A stretch of 64,000 nt of DNA from positions 200,383,156 to 200,447,155 of the forward strand of contig CM066037.1 in NCBI GenBank assembly GCA_033557465.1. The letters are read 5' to 3'. A program made the translations under genes and the position numbers. How positions within the stretch are numbered: position 1 is the stretch's first letter; the number at the start of each line of letters is the position of its first letter. Shown here in pieces: positions 1-10,735 of this stretch. The notes under the pieces are model-generated. The model had not been told where the DNA came from. It did no database searches and saw only the letters and a list, made by a program, of their open reading frames with translations. The stretch is from Ichthyophis bannanicus (lineage: Eukaryota; Chordata; Amphibia; Gymnophiona; Ichthyophiidae).

Positions 1-392
1 CTGACTCAATGCCCTCTCTAACATAGAGCGCAACCCCTCCACCAATTTGATCAGCTCTATCATTACGATATAGTTTGTACCCAGGTATCACAGTGCCCCA
101 CTGGTTGTCCTCCTTCCACCATGTCTCTGATATTCCAATCATATCTAACCTTTCATTTAGTGCTATATATTCTAACTCTCCCATCTTATTTTTTTAGACT
201 TCTAGCATTTGCATACAAGCATTTTAGAGACTGTATTTTATTCATATTAATTTGGCTATTGGTAGACATGGGTAATTTGGGATCTTTAAGCTCTGTCTGC
301 TCCATACTCGAGGACATTTGGGCTACTTTACTCTTTTTTGGAACCTCTCTGCTTTTGGTAGTATCCTTCAAGGATACATTCTTCGGAACCAT
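1..392 (-). pseudogene. CR1 ORF2, N-terminal endonuclease fragment
   Basis: The segment 392-186 ends in LYANARSLKK, the conserved head of the CR1 ORF2 AP-endonuclease. A stop follows at a run of seven A, and a one-base shift restores the domain: MIGISETWW with the metal-binding Glu, then a GGGVALYVRE motif near the left edge. The reverse transcriptase would lie beyond the window. The protein nicks target DNA and copies LINE RNA. The A-run frameshift makes this copy inactive. Confidence 0.8.
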
Positions 393-427
393 CCGCTCTT
401 GGGCGACTGTCGGCTTTCCCCTATTAT

Positions 428-1267
428 CTAGTTTAAAAGCTGCTCTTTCTCCTTTTTAAAGGTTAATGCCAGCAGCCTGGTTCCATCCTGGTTAAGGTGA
501 AGCCCATCCCTTCGGAAGAGCCCTTCCTTTCTCCAGAATGTTCCCCAGTTCCTAACAAATCCAAAACCCTCATCTCTGCACCACTGTCTCATCCACTCAT
601 TGAGACTCCGGAGCTCTGCCTGCCTTTTGGGTCCTGCGCGTGGAACGGGAAGCATTTCGGAGAATGCTACCCTGGAAGTTCTGGATTTCAACTTCCTACC
701 TAAAAGCCTAAATTTAGCCTCCAGAACCTCCCTACCACATTTTCCTATGTCACTGGCACCGACATGTACCAAGACAGCAGACTCCTCCCCAGCACTATCT
801 AAGACCTTATCTAGGTGGCGCGTGAGGTCCGCTACCTTCGCACCAGGCAGGCATGTTACCAGGCGATCCTCATGTCCACCAGCCACCCAGCTATCTACAT
901 GCCTAATGATTGAATCACCAACTATAACGGCTGTCCTAACCCTTCCCTCATGGGCACATGGCCCTGGAGAAACTTTCTCGGTGCGAGAGGGTTTTACATC
1001 ACCTGGAGGACAGGTCCTAGTTACAGGATCACTTCCTGCCACACCAGGGTGATGCTGTCCTGTCACGTGACCTCTCTCCTCCATGGCAACAGGGGTGCTG
1101 CCAGACTGGAGGTGGGACTTCAGGACTATATCCTTGTAGGTCTCGTCTATGTACCTCTCTGTCTTTCTTATGTTTTCCAAGTCTGCTACTCTAGCCTCTA
1201 GAGAACGGACTCGTTCCCTGCCTAAGAATGTGGAAGAAATGCTACTGGCCTCAAGGAGGCAGTCCAC
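428..1267 (-). CDS. CR1 ORF1 protein with SGNH/GDSL esterase-like domain
   Basis: Open frame of about 279 codons. The first third is charged, with a short coiled-coil-like stretch (RVRSLEARVADLENI). The second half is an SGNH-hydrolase-type fold, as known for ORF1 of many CR1 elements: a GDSIIRH box holding the nucleophile Ser, an HVGASDIGK box, and a C-terminal DGLHLN box supplying Asp and His. In the middle box the usual Asn (GxND) reads Ser, so oxyanion-hole function may be lost. The domain is thought to help the ribonucleoprotein bind lipid or nucleic acid; its exact role in retrotransposition is unsettled. The frame opens at a GTG just after a stop, so the true N-terminus is missing. It lies directly upstream of ORF2 on the same strand. 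Confidence 0.8.
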   Translation of the reverse strand: MDCLLEASSISSTFLGRERVRSLEARVADLENIRKTERYIDETYKDIVLKSHLQSGSTPVAMEERGHVTGQHHPGVAGSDPVTRTCPPGDVKPSRTEKVSPGPCAHEGRVRTAVIVGDSIIRHVDSWVAGGHEDRLVTCLPGAKVADLTRHLDKVLDSAGEESAVLVHVGASDIGKCGREVLEAKFRLLGRKLKSRTSRVAFSEMLPVPRAGPKRQAELRSLNEWMRQWCRDEGFGFVRNWGTFWRKEGLFRRDGLHLNQDGTRLLALTFKKEKEQLLN

Positions 1268-1352
1268 TAGGAAAACCTATGCCTTCAAGTGGCGTAGGTT
1301 TTAAGTTTGGTGTAACCAGCACAACGAGAACCCTTTCTCTTGTCTAGTACCG

Positions 1353-2186
1353 GTGGTATTACCGTACCTGCTTCACCTCTCAGAATTAGGCCTCAAGTCT
1401 AATTCTGTCCGGGTCCACCTGAGTGCTTTGTCAGCACACCACTCCCCAGTGGAAGGCCAACCTCTTTCTGTTCACCCCTTGGTGTCCAGATTCCTCAGAG
1501 GTCTACTTCTACTGAAACTCCTGGTTCATCCCCTGGCAACCGAGTGGGATTTGAATGTGGTCTTGCAGCAACTTACTCGCCCATCGTTTGAGCCGATGTC
1601 TGCTTGCCATCTGCGCTTCCTCTCCTGGAAGGTGCTCTTCCTAGTGGCACTCACATCTGCTAGATGAGTGACTGAGCTACAAGCTCTTGTGTCAGAAAGA
1701 CCGTATACACAGTTTTATAGGAACAGGATGGTTCTGCGCACCCATCCCAAGTTTCTTCCAAAAGTGGTCTCTCCATTCCACCTCAACCAAGAGGTGGTTC
1801 TTCCGACATTCTTTCCCAGACCACATGCCAGCCGGTCAGAGGCGGTTCTGCATACCCTTGATTGTAAGAGGGCATTAGCCTTCTACCTGGAATGTACGCA
1901 GGAACATCGAAGGGCTACCGAGCTCTTCGTCTCTTATCACCCCAGTAAACTGGGGCTACCTGTCTCCAAGCGCACATTGTCTACCTGGGTAGCAGACTGC
2001 ATTGCCTGGGCGTACAGGGCGGCCGACCTTCCGTTGCAGGGTCGAGTCATGGCCCACCATGTCAGGGCTAAGGCTGCATCAGTGGCTCACTTCCGCTCTG
2101 TTCCGCTGGCAGACATCTGCCGGTCTGCATCCTGGTCTTCAAGCCAGACTTTTGCAGCCCATTACTGCTTGGATGGAGAGTCCTGA
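1353..2186 (+). pseudogene. DIRS tyrosine recombinase with a stop at the catalytic Arg
   Basis: Reads as one frame interrupted only by a TGA at 1665-1667. It aligns by eye with the recombinase at 12.6-13.3 kb: VLFLVALTSAR then stop then VTELQAL corresponds to VFLVAITSAHRISELQAL, so the stop falls exactly on the box I Arg (CGA to TGA, a CpG-type change). The HxxR box is present as AHHVRA and the nucleophile Tyr as HYCLD. The enzyme would integrate the circular DIRS cDNA without leaving target duplications. C-terminal to it lies the internal complementary region. Confidence 0.8.
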
Positions 2187-2417
2187 TGGGACAGTGCTTT
2201 CGGCCAGGTGGTACGTCATAACTTATTTGAGGTTTAGGAAAGTCCTACCCTCCGGCCCTCTGGTGTCAGGCTACTGGGAGTGTGGTATCTCTGCTGAATT
2301 GCTATCACAGCTTCTGCAGCTCTTTTTGAGGGAGCCATTTTTCAGCTAGGGGTTCTCGGTAGCCCATAGCTAGGGAGTCCCATATGTGAGGACTGACTTC
2401 CTGCTTATTCCTGGAGA

Positions 2418-2740
2418 AAGCGTAGTTACTCATCTGTGACAGGTGTTCTCCAGGGACAGCAGTAATCTGTCCTCACGACCCTCCCTCCTCCCCTGGAGTT
2501 GCAGTCTTAGTATTGATTTTTATTCATTTTGCCGTCTTTTTAGCTATGTTATTTGACTGAGCAAGATGGCACCCTTGGGCGGGAAGGAGATCACGCATGC
2601 GCAATGCAATCCCAAAGACTTTCTTTGAAAGCTGGGGAATTGCTCCGCACGAGGGCTCCGTCAGCACCGACGTCCCTCATATGTGAGGACTGATTCCTGC
2701 TGTCCCTGGAGAACACCTGTTACAGGTGAGTAACTACGCT
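2418..2740 (+). repeat. DIRS internal complementary region and right terminal repeat
   Basis: Positions 2418-2477 and 2682-2740 are near-perfect reverse complements (for example AGCGTAGTTACTCA at 2418 against TGAGTAACTACGCT ending at 2740). The 200 bases between contain no ORF. In DIRS biology the internal copy templates the circular intermediate from the element ends. Confidence 0.7.
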
Positions 2741-2745
2741 GTAGC

Positions 2746-3425
2746 AGGAAAATGGGTAGAGTGTGAATCTACAGGCACAAGATACAGTGCAGCACTACAG
2801 ACATTGCAGTATATGCCCTCCTGAGGTATGCACGTTGTAAACAGCTCAGGAACATTACTGTACAATGCTAAGTAAGGACATGATCCTAGCAGAACAGCCC
2901 CCCCATAAGGACCTACTCAAACACTTCCCCTACACTACTAAAGGGCCATTCGAATGACAGCAGTCAGCAGTGCAAGCACCACACAGACATGCCCAGAGAC
3001 ACCATCGGTGCTCCCTACAAATGTGCACATTTGTAGAGACCAATGCTGGTGCACCTGGGAATGGCGTACTGTGCTTTGCACTGTTGCACGCCCACCCTCT
3101 GAGATCCTCTGAGTAGTGACAGGGAAGTGTCTGGACAGAGAAGTGATTGTGGAACCGTCCTGCGCACTCCTTCCTGTATGCATTGGCACCTGGTAAGACT
3201 GCAGACAACCCTATGGTCCAGGCATACCTGTCCACCCCGGATATGTGGATGAGCAATCGAGGACCCCTCCACGCACACACATGCACTCTCACTTGAAGCC
3301 CTACAGAAACAGCCATCTGCCAAAAGAATGCCTAGCACCAAATATCTTAGCTGATGGATAGGAAACCATAGCAATCACTACTTCCAACCCAGCATCATAC
3401 CTGCTCACTGCATTTCTATTTGGCT
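2746..3425. other. No recognisable feature
   Basis: About 680 bases of mixed composition with no convincing coding frame. The short open frames on the minus strand here show no family motif and overlap one another in different frames. Confidence 0.5.
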
Positions 3426-3429
3426 ACAG

Positions 3430-4786
3430 GCTGGTTAGTTTAACTTCGGTGGTGAGTAAATTATTGGAAACGCTGCTGAAAGAGAAAATAGTGAGGTTTC
3501 TGGAGTCCAGCGGATTACAGGCAGCATGGATTCACCAGAGGCAGGTCTTGTCAGACAAATCTGATTGAGTTCTTTGACTGGGTGACCAGGGAGTTGGAAC
3601 GAGGGAGAGCCCTAGATGTGGTGTATTTAGATTTTAGTAAAGCCTTTGACACTGTTCCTCACAGGCGACTTATAAACAAACTGAGCACCCTAGGGATGGA
3701 CTCTAAAGTTACTGCTTGGGTTAGAAATTGGTTGGGTGGGAGGCGACAAAGAGTACAAGTAAATGGAGCTCACTCTGAGGAGAAGGATGTTATCAGTGGT
3801 ATGCCCCAGGGATCTGTCCTTGGTCCGATTCTTTTTAACATCTTTGTTAGTGATATAGCAGAAGGGCTTTCAGGTAAGGTTTGCCTTTTTGCGGATGATA
3901 CCAAAATCTGCAATAGAGTAGACACCCAGGAAGGTGTAGATAACATGAGGAGGGATCTAGCTAAACTTGAAGAATTGTCTAGAATTTGGCAGCTGGGATT
4001 TAATGTTAAAAAATGTAAGGTCATGCATTTTGGCTGCAGCAATCCAAGGGAGCAATATAGTATAGGGGGTGAAGTACTTTTGTCCACTAAAGAAAAGCGG
4101 GACCTAGGCGTGGTTGTGTCTGATAATCTTAAAGTAGCTAAACAGGTAGAAAAGGCGACGGCAAAAGCTAGAAGGATGCTTGGGTAAATAAGGAGATGAA
4201 TGGCTAGCAGAAAAAAGGAGGTGATAATGCCTCTGTATAAGTCTTTGGTGCGACCTCATTTGGAGTATAGTGTGCAATTCTGGAGACCGCACCTTCAAAA
4301 GGATGTGAACAGGATGGAGTCGGTGCAGAGGGTGGCTACTAAAACGATTAGTGGTCTTCATTGTAAAGCATATGAGGACAGACTGAAGGATCTTAATATG
4401 TTCACCTTAGAGGAAAGGCGGGATAGAGGTTATATGATTGAGATGTTTAAATACCTCCGTGGCATAAATGTTCAGGGAGAGAGCCTCTTTCAATTGAAAG
4501 CAAGTTCTGCTACGAGGGGAATGGGATGGGGGTGAAGGGAGATAGATTCAGGAGTGATATGCGGAAATATTTCTGTACGGAAAGAGTAGTGGATCCGTGG
4601 AATAGTCTCCCAGTGGAGGTGGTAGAGATGAGGACAGTAACTGAATTCAAAAAGGCATGAGACAAACACAGAGGATCTCTAAAGGTAAAAAGGGGACTGT
4701 TGTAGTTGTTGTTATGGAAGGACAGACTAGATAGGCCATGTGGTCTTTTTCTGTCATCATATTTCTATGTTTCTATGTTCCTACAT
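3430..4786 (+). mobile_element. CR1-type LINE, 3' half
   Basis: 5'-truncated CR1 from the reverse transcriptase to the 3' end. The last 90 bases carry the CR1-like ending with GACAGACTAGATAGGCCATG followed by short TTTCTATG-type repeats, the octamer microsatellite that ends CR1 elements in place of poly(A). Confidence 0.88.
3432..4670 (+). pseudogene. CR1 ORF2 reverse transcriptase (broken)
   Basis: RT motifs in order: SLTSVVSKLLE near 3445 (box 1), VYLDFSKAFDTVPH near 3620 (catalytic Asp), GMPQGSVLGPILFNI near 3800, FADDTK near 3890 (the YADD-box equivalent, both Asp intact), then the PLYKSLVRPHLEYSVQFW segment near 4230 and a DPWNSLPVEV segment near 4590. Disruptions: stops at 4185 and 4197 in the main frame, a frame change near 4530 and one upstream of 3582. 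It makes cDNA by target-primed reverse transcription; this copy is inactive. Confidence 0.85.
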
Positions 4787-4904
4787 ACACGATAACTGCA
4801 ATGGTGGACCTCAATCTGCTACAGAGCTGCAGTAGGCCCAAACAGCACTTCCATTATATCTGCCTAAAGAGTCAAATCCCATATGCGCATTACACATCAT
4901 AGTG

Positions 4905-5000
4905 AGGAGGAGTGGCCTAGTGGTTGGGGCAAGTTGCCTCGGGTTAGAGGGCTGGAGGTTCAAATCCTGACTGGGTGCTGCACATAGTGCCAATGTCTGG
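4905..5000 (+). mobile_element. tRNA-headed SINE, head region
   Basis: Carries pol III promoter boxes: A box TGGCCTAGTGG at 4913-4923 and B box GGTTCAAATCC at 4957-4967. The head GAGGAGTGGCCTAGTGGTT is the same as in the SINE at 22.9-23.1 kb. The body downstream is not recognisable. Confidence 0.65.
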
Positions 5001-6209
5001 GCTTACATTTTCACATGGAGTCCTAGGACTTCGTCACCAGCATCATATCCAGGACATGGAAATTGGTAGGGCACCCTAGCTGTGCCCCTTTAGCTCACGC
5101 AGCAAATGCCAGCATAGCCAGATTGAGCACCAGTGCTCTACTGCATACAGTTGTGGGGGTGTTTATTTCTGCTGCTTTGATGTACATCCTCCCTCTCTTC
5201 TGCCTTCTGTTCCGTAACACTGCATGCGGTTGTTTTCCAAACTGCAGTCACACCAGTGCATAGCATCAGTTAGTCATCCAGTCACCACTATTGGCTGCAT
5301 TGGGGTGAGGAGCAGAAATATTTCTACCTTTATTCCACGTTTTTGCAGGTATAACTTGGATGTCTGTGGGCCTGCCTGCTGACGTACATGGGTGTGACCG
5401 GAATACGCTTCATATGTTCTGCTCCTTTCCGCCCATGTTCTATGATCCCCGTTTAAGTGCCGTGTATGTGCAGGGCTGCGAAGGTTCAGAATATGGTTTC
5501 GGATGTTTTTGCGAGATACCCGTCGATCCCGCACGTACAGGCGCCTTATTCATGGTTCAGAATGACCCTCATAATATATAGGTAAATACTTATTGGTTTC
5601 ACCTTTTGTGTTCTAAGTCATCCCCATGGCTATTTGCTTTACATCTCCTTATCCATGGAGTGTTCTTGTCACCAGAATACAGGATTGTAATGTGAAGAAT
5701 GTTGATATGTGAATTGAACTGTCAGCCCAAGTAAACTGTTTAGTGTGATACTCGTATAATGCAACTGGTAATTCTCCGTGGCAGTCCAAAATCTTACTAT
5801 CTATGAAGGTTTCATTAAGGTGATTGGATGTCCTAGTTTGTAAGACTTGTTATACTTCCAGACACTAGAGTATTGGCTAAAGTACAAAATTAAGACATTA
5901 GCAAACACAGGTTAGTAATTCAGCCAATTAGATGTAATTTGATTGTGAGCATTAAAGGCAATGAACTGACATTTTTCTTGACTTTTCTCTTCACAGTATT
6001 TGCTCATAATATTTTATTCTCATTTTAAACTTTTAACACTGTGCATTTTATAAGGTCACCTCTAAGATAATTATAATAGACTTACAGCCCATTTAATTTG
6101 ATAGTTGAACAGCTGGTAAACATTATATAAAATATATATATATTATGTTTTTCCTTTCTTTGTAACTTGGGCTAAGTGATATGACTTTTTGTTTTCTTTG
6201 GTTAGACAT
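5001..6209. other. No recognisable feature; AT-rich from 5.6 kb
   Basis: No coding frame with a family motif. The 5.36-5.58 kb open frames on opposite strands look like chance. The part from 5.6 to 6.2 kb is AT-rich with a short TA run near 6130. Confidence 0.5.
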
Positions 6210-6212
6210 ATT

Positions 6213-6684
6213 GGGCGGCATTTTCGAAGGGATTTACATGGGTAACTGCCCTAGTTACCATGTAAATGCCTTATCCAGGATTTTCCAAAGGCACCTACAC
6301 GGGTAGCACCTTTGGAAAATCCTGGATAAGTTTCTAATGCGCCCAGATGCTAATCGGTTAGCATTGGGGAATGTTTGGGTTGTTCCGCGGCAGAGCAGGG
6401 GTAGAGGAAAGGGCTAAACGGATAGCAGCGATTTTCGATGCTACCCACTTAGCCCCTGCGCCTGAAAGATAGGCGAGAAACCTCGTCTATCTTTCAGGCA
6501 CAGGGGCTTAGTGGGTAGCATCTAATATTGCAGCTACCCATTTAGCCTCGTGGCTTCATGCATGTCCAGCCAAACCTGGATTTTCACTTCCATTGCCGCA
6601 GAAGTAAAAATCCAGGTTAAGGGGATCGGCAGGCAGGCTATGCGCCAACACAGCACATAGCCTGCCTAACTGAAAATCTGGGCC
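6213..6684. mobile_element. Multi-hairpin foldback element, copy A
   Basis: A 472-bp non-coding element with ends GGGCGGCATTTTCGAAG and (complement of the right end) GGCCCAGATTTTCAG, flanked on both sides by ATT. Inside are several successive hairpins: GGATTTTCCAAAGG against CCTTTGGAAAATCC (6281-6330), a pair around 6400-6520 built on GATAGCAGCGATTTTC and GCCTGAAAGATAGG, and CTGGATTTTCACTTC against GAAGTAAAAATCCAG (6577-6616). A second copy lies at 33372-33857. Most likely a non-autonomous DNA transposon; superfamily not assigned. Confidence 0.75.
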
Positions 6685-7147
6685 ATTATAATTTAGCTAG
6701 TTGATATTTTTTCCCTGAACAATGGATATTTGAAACAGATCTTTGATGCTGTAGAGAGCAAGAGAACTGGTTATTCAATTCCAAATTTTAAAAAAAATTG
6801 TTCTCAAGCAGCAATACTTTAAATATTGGTACTTTGAATGAAAAAATGTGCATCCTTCGTTATGGCTCAACTCGCTATTGATTAAAATTCTCTTCCCTTC
6901 ACTTCAGTTTTCATCTCTCAGTATTTGGTCAGAATCCATAGAGGGCAATTTTTTTTAGCACAATATCTAAATGGAAAGTCTTAAAAAAGGACTTATTTTA
7001 TAAAGACACATACTTAAAACCAGCCCTAGCAGCACAAAAGTGCTCATGCACAAATTTACATCTGCTCAGGAAAAAATATAAATTTTGTTAATGTATTCAA
7101 TGCCCGTACATGGATGCGTTGCAACTCTACCCTCAGGCATGATTATG
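6685..7147. other. No recognisable feature
   Basis: AT-rich spacer between two transposable elements; nothing coding seen. Confidence 0.5.
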
Positions 7148-7882
7148 GGGCATGTTTACTAAAGGTTGACATGCGTAAATGAAGTTTGAATATTGTGTGC
7201 AATTCTGGTCTCCATATCTAAAAAAGAATATAGTAGAGTTAGAAAAGGTGCAGAGAAGAGCGACCAAATTGATACTGTTTGGAAGAATACCCCTATGAGG
7301 AAAGGCTTAAAAAGTTAGGGCTCTTCAGCTTTGAAAAAGATGACTGAGGAGAAACATGATAGGGGTCTATAAAATAATGAGTGGAGTGGAACGGGTAAAT
7401 GTACATCGGTTGTTTACTCCTTCACAAAGTAGAAAGATAAGGGGACATGCAATTAAGCTATAATGTAGCACTTTTAAGACTAATTGAGGAAAATATTTTT
7501 TTACTCAACCTGAAATCAAACTCTGAATTCGTTGCCGGGATAGTAAAAGTCGTTAGTGTAGCTGGGTTTAAGAGAGGTTTAGACAAGCTCCTGGAGGAAA
7601 AATCCATAAACCATTATTAAAGAGGACCAGGTAAATCCACTGCTTACCCCTGGGATAAGCAGCATGGAATCTTTCTATCTCTTTGGGAACCTGAGAGGTA
7701 CCTGTGACCTGGATTGACCATTGTTGGAAATAGGATACTGGGCTCGATGGACCTTTGGTCTGACTTAGTATGGCATATCTTATGTTACTGCATGTTAAGT
7801 ACCACTGTGCCCATAGAAATATAAGGGCCATAAGCACTTTAGCATTATAAATGCTTGTTAAAACCTTTAATAAACATGCCCC
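7148..7882. mobile_element. TIR element interrupted by a CR1 3' end
   Basis: Left end GGGGCATGTTTACTAAAGG (7148-) is repeated in inverted form at the right end (CCTTTAATAAACATGCCCC, to 7882). The left end resembles that of the Harbinger-like element at 17.8 kb (GGGGTATGTTTACTAAA). No clear target duplication. Most of the interior is a CR1 fragment. Confidence 0.55.
7175..7790 (+). pseudogene. CR1 ORF2 C-terminal fragment and 3' end
   Basis: Translates in pieces to [39 protein letters not shown] and YFFTQPEIKL, the C-terminal region of CR1 ORF2, with several stops and frame changes. It ends with a GGGCTCGATGGACC and AGTATGGCATATCTTATG type 3' end. The same CR1 family is seen at 14.3-15.6 kb (minus) and 41.8-51.6 kb. 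Confidence 0.8.
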
Positions 7883-8150
7883 AGTGTGCGTTGCACAGAA
7901 GAGTGTACACAGTCTTTCGGTATGCATACATTTACACATGTATACGTCCACATAATTTAATGAAAGCCCTTTGCTGCATGTAAAGTATACTTTACAAGTG
8001 GAAAACCCTATATAAAATTACTCCATAGCTCTGGAATTGTGCAAACTCTTTTTTAAGAACTGTAACAAGTTTTTGTTTCAAAATAACTGTAATTTGCAAA
8101 TTCATATGATTTTTTTAAACCAAATAGGGTGTTTGGAAATCCAACTTTCA

Positions 8151-8287
8151 AGTTCATACTGCTAGACCAGTCCAGATAAACGGGTTGTGTCCCCCTGCCA
8201 GCAGATCTTGGAGACAGAGAATTCTACCAGAGCTCTGATAGGCTGGACTCTGGTGATATGGTCCTACCCCTAGGGGTCTCCCTCAGA
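8151..8287 (+). repeat. DIRS left inverted terminal repeat
   Basis: About 130 bases, from TACTGCTAGACCAG to GGGTCTCCCTCA, nearly identical to the reverse complement of 13685-13813. The outermost bases are also complementary to the first half of the internal region at 13362-13385. Confidence 0.88.
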
Positions 8288-9510
8288 ATTTCTCTGTCTC
8301 CAGCAGATCTGGTTGCTTTTGTTGTTTTTTCCCTCAAAATCTTTAAAATTATTTAGAATCCCTTTGGGGACTGATATTTCCACTTGCCTGTTGCTGCCAG
8401 TATAGTTTCACTGTGCACCAGGGTGTTTGCAGCTGAGCTCCTGTTTCTGACACAGTAGAACTCGCTGATTGGAAGAATCCCCAGCATCTGGCCATGAGGG
8501 CTTGTTAGCTGGACGAAGGCCTCCCTAAAATCAGGTTTCTCTGTATCTTGAGGCTCCTGGATGTACCCAGAGTACACAAGAGGTGTTACTCTGGGTTTCC
8601 CAACAACTTGATTCCCCAGATAAACTTGTGGAGCTCCTGGGCCTGGCTTCAGTAGAGCTCCTGATTTTCTTTAAGCAGCGCTGAGTCTTTGCCACGAGAG
8701 CTTAGACAGCAGGAGGATCAGTTATCAATTTCTGAGAGAAACTGTAAGTAAACTGTTTTTCTTACTTGCCTCAGCTGCCCTGGGTTTATTTCAACTGCAT
8801 CGGGACCGGCTGTCTCTGACCTGATTCCTTCACTTCCGCTTTCATCAGGGTCTGTTCAACTGGGTTTTGAAGTTCCTATTTTCTTCATTTTTATACCCTG
8901 GATGCACCCAGAGCACACAAGAGGTGTTTCTCTGGGTTTCCCAGGCTTCCCTCCTTAACAGCTGTATTTTCTGTAATCAGCAATACAACAGGGTTTGAGC
9001 TTCTGATTTCACTGTCTGTGCAGCTCCCCTTCTCTCCAGAAACACCTTCCAGCCCCTGCCATGAGGATCTAAGTGGCTGCAGAGGGATCAAACTCTAATT
9101 TCTCTACCTTTCAGTCACTGTAATTACCTTACAATGACTTTGAAAGTTTCTCTTCTCCATGGGAACTCAGCTCCTCTGTACCAGCACAGTGAATAACTGG
9201 CAGTTTCCTTCTCCCCTTCGTTTCTGGTGATTCAGGGTTCGTCAGGATTTGATTTTTAAGGTTTTTAGAGCTTAGGAAACTTTTATTTTGCAGTTTTTCT
9301 GTGCTGGCGGCCATTTTGAAAATCAGGAGGGATTTCTCTTCAATGTTTTTTTTTTGGAGGGAGCAGCTCTGGGCAGCCATTTCAAAACATTTAAACATGC
9401 TGTGAAGGCACAGGGAGTTTCAAAATCCCTTTTCTTTGAAGAGTCTTCTGTTTCCCTAAGCCTACCTTGATTTTTGTTTACAAAAAAAAAAAAGGGTTTA
9501 AGCCTCTGCA

Positions 9511-10735
9511 ATGCCTGTTTCTCTGCACAGCTGTATTATATGTAATAATAAGAAAAAGGAGTTAATAGATTGCTTGTGTTCCACCTGCATGCTACATCCA
9601 GGAGAATCTTCTTCCTCCATTCCCACTGCGCTGCCAGCTGGGGACATCAGCGCCTTAACTCCTCCCTCCTTAGAGCCCCTGCAGCAGGATCTTCCTGCAG
9701 AAAGGATTCAGTCAGCTCCCATTTTGCTTCCACAGCCGCTGGAAGCCACGGCAGCCTTGGCTGATAGTGAGTTCCTGACGCTCTTCCGCCAGGCATGGCA
9801 CCTGTGGCATTCTGAGTCTTTTGGTATACCTTCAGCACCCGCCCGGTAGTACACAAGGATATGGTGGGGTCTCGCAAGCGGTCCCGCAAGTCCTCAGACC
9901 TTAAAGCAGTACGTCCTTCCAGGAACGTTGCATGTGGCTTGCGGGACACTACGGATATTCCAGAAGACTTTAAATCGTCGGAGGTGAGCCCTGACTCATT
10001 GGAGAAAGAAGATGGAGAATATTCTCCGTCTGATTCTTCGCTGACAGTTCACGAGGGCTCTCAAGATTTCAGACTTTTTCGGAAAGAGGAGTTGCCGGCC
10101 CTAATCACACAGGTGATGGAGTCGCTATGCCTAGTCGACACCCCTGATCCTCAGAGTTCTCAAACCCCGTTGCAGCCGGATCCCATTTTACAGGGCATTC
10201 GTAAGCCTTCCAAAGCTTTTTCTTTTCCAGCCAAGTTACAGCATATGGTATCTCGAGAGTGGAACTCTCCAGAGTCCTCTCTACGTACGGCATGCGGTAT
10301 TGGTCAGTTATACCCTTGATCTCCTTCTGTCTTGGACCGTTGGCTGACATACCCGAAAGTTGATGCGTTAGTGACCGGGGTCACCAAGCATACCACAATT
10401 CTGGTTGAGGGCGGAGCGGCACACCGCAACCAGCAAGACCAAAAAAGGTTGAGAGTCTGCTAAAGACGGGTTTTTCGTTGTCCGCTTTTCCCTTCAAGCA
10501 GGCGTGTGCGCAGGTCTACCAGCACAGGCCTCCCTTCGATGGATTCAGCAGCTTCCAGGTGATCCCGAGTTGGCTCATTTAGAATCCATCGCTGCATTCC
10601 TGGCAGAGGACTTCACTGATCTCTTGTGGCTGTCAGCTCGCTCCTTAGCACCGGTGACAGTAGCTCGGAGATGGCTCTGGCTGGGTCAATGGGCAGCGGA
10701 TGTTGATTCGTTCAAAGACTCCAGCGTTTAGCTGC
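9511..10735 (+). pseudogene. DIRS gag-like ORF1 (frameshifted)
   Basis: Starts with ATG at 9511 and a Cys cluster in the first 30 residues (CIICN and CLCSTC), as in DIRS gag proteins. The frame changes between 9849 and 9861, then runs through an acidic Ser-rich stretch to SREWNSPESSLR and IGQLYP near 10310, a typical DIRS gag segment. After a further frame break the end LLWLSARSLAPVTVARRWLWL near 10620-10690 is the usual gag C-terminus. The protein would package element RNA. It is interrupted at least three times. Confidence 0.75.

Larger units (their letters stand above)
1..1290 (-). mobile_element. CR1-type LINE, 5' part, cut by the window edge
   Basis: Minus-strand LINE of the CR1 clade. 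Reading from about 1270 down to 1 there is an esterase-type ORF1, a spacer, then the start of ORF2 with its endonuclease, which runs off the left edge. The order and motifs are typical of CR1. The upstream end lies next to a DIRS fragment starting near 1300, and ORF1 has no ATG at its head, so this copy is probably truncated at about 1270. Confidence 0.85.
1300..2745 (+). mobile_element. DIRS-like retrotransposon, 3' part only
   Basis: Contains the tyrosine recombinase followed by a 3' region with a pair of complementary segments, as in DIRS elements. Gag and RT are missing, so the copy is 5'-truncated at about 1300, abutting the CR1. A different family from the 8.15-13.85 kb DIRS, since the terminal sequences do not match. 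Confidence 0.75.

Noticed and set aside
600..1052. 150-codon plus-strand frame
   Set aside because: Antisense of the CR1 ORF1 esterase region; no motif of its own.
4913..4967. Functional tRNA gene
   Set aside because: A and B boxes are present but no cloverleaf or acceptor stem; the same head occurs in SINEs elsewhere in the window.
5274..5581. Opposed frames of 86 and 73 codons
   Set aside because: Short, overlapping on opposite strands, no motif; chance frames in a locally GC-balanced stretch.
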